Below, piece by piece: positions 60,726 to 64,000 of a stretch of DNA of 64,000 bases. The notes under the pieces were generated by a model. The model was not told where the DNA came from, ran no database searches, and was given only the letters and a program-made list of their open reading frames with translations. Positions within the stretch are counted from its first letter, which is position 1. Every line of letters starts with the position of its first letter. Source of the stretch: Streptococcus sp. oral taxon 431. Lineage in GTDB: Bacteria > Bacillota > Bacilli > Lactobacillales > Streptococcaceae. The position numbers and the translations under genes were made by a program. The stretch covers positions 628,001 to 692,000 of the forward strand of contig NZ_CP014264.1 of NCBI RefSeq assembly GCF_001553685.1, in the 5' to 3' direction.

Positions 60726-61313
60726 ATGGAAATCAATACACACAATGCTGAGATTTTACTGAGTGCTGCCAACAAGTCCCACTATCCGCAGGATGAACTT
60801 CCTGAGATTGCTCTTGCAGGTCGCTCTAATGTTGGGAAATCTAGTTTCATCAATACCATGCTCAATCGTAAGAATCTAGCTCGTACCTCTGGAAAACCAG
60901 GAAAAACACAACTACTCAATTTCTTTAATATTGATGATAAGATGCGTTTTGTGGATGTGCCCGGCTATGGTTATGCCCGTGTTTCCAAAAAGGAACGTGA
61001 AAAATGGGGTCGTATGATTGAAGAGTACTTGACTACTCGAGAAAATCTTCGAGCGGTTGTTAGTCTTGTAGACCTTCGCCATGATCCGACGGCTGATGAT
61101 GTACAGATGTACGAATTTCTTAAATATTACGAAATTCCTGTCATCATTGTGGCGACTAAAGCAGATAAGATTCCGCGTGGTAAATGGAATAAGCACGAAT
61201 CAGCTATTAAAAAGAAATTAAACTTTGATCCAAGTGATGATTTCATCCTCTTTTCTTCAGTGACAAAAGCAGGAATGGACCAAGCTTGGGATGCTATTTT
61301 AGAAAAATTGTGA
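60726..61313 (+). CDS. engB: Ribosome biogenesis GTPase EngB/YsxC
   Basis: A 195-residue essential GTPase for 50S ribosome assembly. G motifs in order: GRSNVGKSS (G1, about 31-39), the switch with SGKPGKTQ (G2), VDVPGYGYA near 78 (G3, D-x-P-G), and TKADKI near 144 (G4, T-K-x-D). The ATG at 60726 has AGAGGTG (60716-60722) just upstream; an in-frame GTG at 60720 lies in that site. clpX-engB is a common Firmicute pair. Confidence 0.95.
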   Translation: MEINTHNAEILLSAANKSHYPQDELPEIALAGRSNVGKSSFINTMLNRKNLARTSGKPGKTQLLNFFNIDDKMRFVDVPGYGYARVSKKEREKWGRMIEEYLTTRENLRAVVSLVDLRHDPTADDVQMYEFLKYYEIPVIIVATKADKIPRGKWNKHESAIKKKLNFDPSDDFILFSSVTKAGMDQAWDAILEKL

Positions 61314-61322
61314 GGAATACAA

Positions 61323-61703
61323 ATGGCAAAAACAATTCATACAGATAAAGCTCCAAAGGCAATCGGACCTTACGTTCAAGGAAAAATCGTTGGCAACCTT
61401 TTGTTCGCTAGCGGTCAAGTACCTCTATCTCCTGAAACTGGAGAAATCGTAGGAGAAACAATCCAAGAACAGACAGAACAAGTCTTGAAAAATATTGGAG
61501 CTATTTTAGCAGAAGCAGGAACAGATTTTGACCATGTTGTTAAAACAACTTGCTTCTTGAGTGATATGAACGACTTTGTACCTTTTAACGAGGTTTACCA
61601 AACAGCCTTTAACAAGGAATTTCCAGCTCGTTCAGCTGTAGAAGTAGCTCGTCTTCCTCGCGATGTAAAAGTCGAAATTGAAGTCATCGCAGAGATTGGA
61701 TAA
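61323..61703 (+). CDS. ridA: RidA family deaminase
   Basis: A 126-residue Rid/YjgF-family protein that hydrolyses reactive enamines or imines from PLP enzymes to ketoacids. The signature [AS]-R-[SA]-x-V-E-V-A is seen as PARSAVEVARLP near 102-113, with the substrate-binding Arg, and ASGQVPLSPETGEIV near 29-43 is the conserved N-terminal part. A GTGAGGAATAC site precedes the ATG, 9 nt after engB, so it is read from the same transcript. Confidence 0.93.
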   Translation: MAKTIHTDKAPKAIGPYVQGKIVGNLLFASGQVPLSPETGEIVGETIQEQTEQVLKNIGAILAEAGTDFDHVVKTTCFLSDMNDFVPFNEVYQTAFNKEFPARSAVEVARLPRDVKVEIEVIAEIG

Positions 61704-61754
61704 GCGAGTTGAAGTTTGGTTCTTCCAAACTTCTTTTGATATAAGGAGACAATG

Positions 61755-62645
61755 ATGACAAAGAAACAACTTCACCTGGTGATTGTGACAGGAATGAGTG
61801 GTGCAGGAAAAACTGTAGCCATTCAATCCTTTGAGGATTTAGGATATTTTACCATTGATAATATGCCGCCTGCCCTCTTACCAAAATTTTTGCAGTTGGT
61901 TGAGACCAAGGATGATGACCACAAGTTAGCCCTAGTGGTGGATATGCGTAGCCGTTCTTTCTTCTCAGAGATTCAGGCTGTCTTGGATGAATTGGAAAAT
62001 CAAGATGATTTGGACTTTAAAATCCTCTTTTTGGATGCAGCAGATAAGGAATTGGTGGCACGCTATAAGGAAACTAGAAGAAGTCACCCTCTGGCAGCAG
62101 ATGGTCGTATCTTGGACGGGATTAAGTTGGAACGCGAACTTTTGGCACCCTTGAAAAATATGAGTCAAAACGTAGTAGACACAACAGAGTTAACTCCCCG
62201 TGAACTTCGTAAGACGATTGCAGAGCAATTTTCAGATCAAGAACAGGCTCAGTCCTTCCGTATTGAGATTATGTCTTTCGGGTTTAAATACGGCATTCCA
62301 ATTGATGCTGACTTAGTTTTTGATGTCCGTTTCCTCCCAAATCCCTACTATCTACCAGAACTTCGCAATCAGACAGGTGAAGACCAGGCCGTTTATGACT
62401 ATGTCATGAATCATGAAGAATCTGAAGATTTTTACCGCCATTTGCTGGCCTTGATCGAACCAATCCTACCTGGCTATAAAAAAGAGGGCAAATCAGTTTT
62501 AACCATTGCTGTAGGTTGTACAGGTGGACAACACCGAAGTGTTGCATTTGCCAAACGCTTAGCCAATGATTTGTCTAAGAATTGGTCTGTAAATGAAAGT
62601 CATCGTGATAAAGATCGAAGAAAGGAAACGGTAAACCGTTCATGA
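61755..62645 (+). CDS. rapZ: RapZ/YvcJ family nucleotide-binding protein
   Basis: A 296-residue P-loop protein. Walker A is GMSGAGKT near residues 13-20, and [10 protein letters not shown] near 57 and the C-terminal [17 protein letters not shown] near 252-268 are conserved. In E. coli RapZ delivers the sRNA GlmZ to RNase E; in Bacillus YvcJ affects competence. ATG at 61755 is chosen because it lies 6 nt from AAGGAG; the ATG at 61752 is too close. It overlaps yvcK by 4 nt in the conserved yvcJ-yvcK-whiA order. Confidence 0.93.
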   Translation: MTKKQLHLVIVTGMSGAGKTVAIQSFEDLGYFTIDNMPPALLPKFLQLVETKDDDHKLALVVDMRSRSFFSEIQAVLDELENQDDLDFKILFLDAADKELVARYKETRRSHPLAADGRILDGIKLERELLAPLKNMSQNVVDTTELTPRELRKTIAEQFSDQEQAQSFRIEIMSFGFKYGIPIDADLVFDVRFLPNPYYLPELRNQTGEDQAVYDYVMNHEESEDFYRHLLALIEPILPGYKKEGKSVLTIAVGCTGGQHRSVAFAKRLANDLSKNWSVNESHRDKDRRKETVNRS

Positions 62646-63619
62646 GAAAACCAAAAATTACGGTGATCGGTGGAGGAACTGGAATCCCAGTTATCTTAAA
62701 AAGTTTAAGGGAAAAGGATGTCGAGATCGCAGCGATTGTAACCGTAGCTGATGATGGAGGTTCTTCAGGTGAACTGCGTAAAAATATGCAGCAGTTGACA
62801 CCACCTGGGGATTTACGCAATGTACTTGTTGCCATGTCAGATATGCCAAAGTTCTATGAGAAGGTTTTTCAATACCGCTTTTCGGAGGATGCAGGTGCCT
62901 TTGCTGGACATCCTCTGGGGAATATTCTCATAGCAGGGCTTTCTGAAATGCAGGGTTCAACCTATAATGCTATGCAATTACTGAGTAAATTTTTCCATAC
63001 GACAGGTAAGATTTATCCATCTAGTGATCATCCCTTAACCTTGCACGCAGTCTTTAAAGATGGTTCAGAAGTAGTTGGGGAAAGTCACATTGCAGACCAT
63101 CCAGGCATGATTGATCATGTTTACGTCACCAATACCCTGGATGATGAAAAACCACAAGCAAGTCGTCGAGTTGTTAATACCATTCTTGAGAGTGATATGA
63201 TTGTCTTAGGGCCTGGTTCACTCTTTACCTCCATTTTGCCTAATATTGTTATTGAGGAAATCGGCCAGGCACTTCTTGAGACTAAGGCTGAGGTGGCTTA
63301 TGTTTGCAATATCATGACCCAGCGTGGCGAGACAGAGCATTTCACAGACAGTGACCACGTAGAAGTCTTGCAACGTCATTTGGGTAGACCATTTATTGAT
63401 ACTGTGCTTGTTAATATCGAGAAGGTACCTAGAGATTATATGGATACCAACCGTTTTGATGAGTATTTAGTACAGGTTGAGCATGATTTTGAAGGCTTAC
63501 GTAAGGAAGTCCCACGTGTCATTTCATCCAATTTCTTACGTTTGGAAAATGGTGGCGCCTTCCACGATGGGGATTTAATCGTTGATGAATTGATGCGCAT
63601 CATACAGGTGAGAAAATGA
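62642..63619 (+). CDS. yvcK: YvcK family protein (gluconeogenesis/morphogenesis factor)
   Basis: A 325-residue CofD-like protein. In Bacillus YvcK binds UDP-sugars and is needed for growth and shape on gluconeogenic carbon sources. The N-terminal nucleotide motif [15 protein letters not shown] (about 5-19) and [12 protein letters not shown] near 36-47 are family signatures, as is [12 protein letters not shown] near 195. It overlaps both neighbours by 4 nt, so the trio is translationally coupled. Confidence 0.93.
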   Translation: MRKPKITVIGGGTGIPVILKSLREKDVEIAAIVTVADDGGSSGELRKNMQQLTPPGDLRNVLVAMSDMPKFYEKVFQYRFSEDAGAFAGHPLGNILIAGLSEMQGSTYNAMQLLSKFFHTTGKIYPSSDHPLTLHAVFKDGSEVVGESHIADHPGMIDHVYVTNTLDDEKPQASRRVVNTILESDMIVLGPGSLFTSILPNIVIEEIGQALLETKAEVAYVCNIMTQRGETEHFTDSDHVEVLQRHLGRPFIDTVLVNIEKVPRDYMDTNRFDEYLVQVEHDFEGLRKEVPRVISSNFLRLENGGAFHDGDLIVDELMRIIQVRK

Positions 63620-64000
63620 GTTTCACAGTAGCAGTAAAAGAAGAAATCCTAGGTCAGCATCATCTGAGTCGCTATGAGTTATCAGCCATTATCAAGATGT
63701 CTGGAAGCGTAGGTTTGTCGAGTTCTGGCTTGACCTTGTCCGTTGTTACAGAGAGTGCCAAACTTGCCCGCCATCTCTATGAATCTTTCTTACACTTCTA
63801 TGGCATCAAGTCGGAGATTCGTCATCATCAGAGAAGTAATCTACGGAAAAATCGCGTCTATACTGTGTTTACAGATGAGCAAGTTCAAGAACTTTTAGCT
63901 GATTTGCGTTTGGCCGATTCTTTCTTTGGTCTGGAGACGGGAATTGATCCAGATATTTTAGGAGATGAAGAAGCAGGACGTGCCTATCTTTGTGGAGCCT
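63616..64000 (+). CDS. whiA: WhiA-like DNA-binding regulator (partial, runs off the window)
   Basis: The first 128 codons of a gene that continues beyond the window. The start overlaps the yvcK stop (ATGA). The sequence ([20 protein letters not shown] and later [20 protein letters not shown]) matches the N-terminal LAGLIDADG homing-endonuclease-like domain of WhiA. WhiA proteins affect cell division and chromosome segregation in Gram-positives. The C-terminal HTH is not in view. Confidence 0.9.
   Translation, partial: MSFTVAVKEEILGQHHLSRYELSAIIKMSGSVGLSSSGLTLSVVTESAKLARHLYESFLHFYGIKSEIRHHQRSNLRKNRVYTVFTDEQVQELLADLRLADSFFGLETGIDPDILGDEEAGRAYLCGA

Overview
The window is a low-GC Gram-positive chromosome segment, clearly Streptococcus and most likely the mitis group (S. 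mitis, S. oralis, S. infantis or a relative). The reasons are four BOX repeats (a family typical of pneumococcus and its relatives), a secreted choline-binding protein with seven choline-binding repeats, extended -10 (TGn-TATAAT) promoters, and housekeeping proteins that read as close homologues of pneumococcal ones. From memory, the gene order is pneumococcus-like in blocks but the blocks are joined differently, so S. pneumoniae itself is less likely. No rRNA, tRNA, prophage, complete insertion sequence or CRISPR array was seen.

Layout. 1-7.5 kb: end of tig facing a minus-strand recD2 and an rnhC-lepB pair, then zapA-cvpA-mutS2. 7.5-13.6 kb: a Na+/alanine-glycine symporter behind a CodY-like box and a glycine riboswitch, a BOX element, an MFS transporter, an AhpD-like protein with an acyl-CoA-dehydrogenase-like flavoprotein, and a TDT-family transporter. 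13.6-16.2 kb: an unusual minus-strand operon of one small XRE regulator and five small membrane proteins, including a tandemly duplicated two-gene unit; this is the best candidate for an undescribed system. 16.4-26.8 kb: metabolic and transport genes (phosphoesterase, amino-acid binding lipoprotein, nitroreductase, pepV, UDG-like protein, rhodanese, brnQ, lipoprotein, M42 peptidase, an AT-rich orphan membrane protein, HIT protein, LdcB/DacB carboxypeptidase). 26.8-31.1 kb: T-box-controlled pheS-GNAT-pheT. 31-38.5 kb: lipase-like hydrolase, ABC-2 exporter, rpoE, pyrG behind a CTP-sensing attenuator, and the choline-binding protein. 38.6-49.5 kb: methyltransferase, ackA, birA, Wzy-like protein, FMN reductase, tseB/ypmB-aspB-asnS, MFS, queH. 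49.7-54.2 kb: ntdP, recX and an APH-like kinase on the minus strand, diverging from rlmD; then tpiA. 54.4-64 kb: a heterodimeric ABC exporter, dpr, folA with a 56-aa membrane protein, clpX-engB, ridA, and rapZ(yvcJ)-yvcK-whiA, cut by the window edge.

Several expression-control devices can be read directly: a glycine riboswitch, a Phe T-box, a pyrG leader with a GGGC start and terminator, CodY-like boxes at two amino-acid transporters, a cre-like site at ackA, paired GTCA-N8-TGAC operators at the XRE operon, and five genes whose start codon falls at or within one base of the predicted transcription start (leaderless candidates). All functional calls come from reading motifs and from family knowledge; no database search was run.
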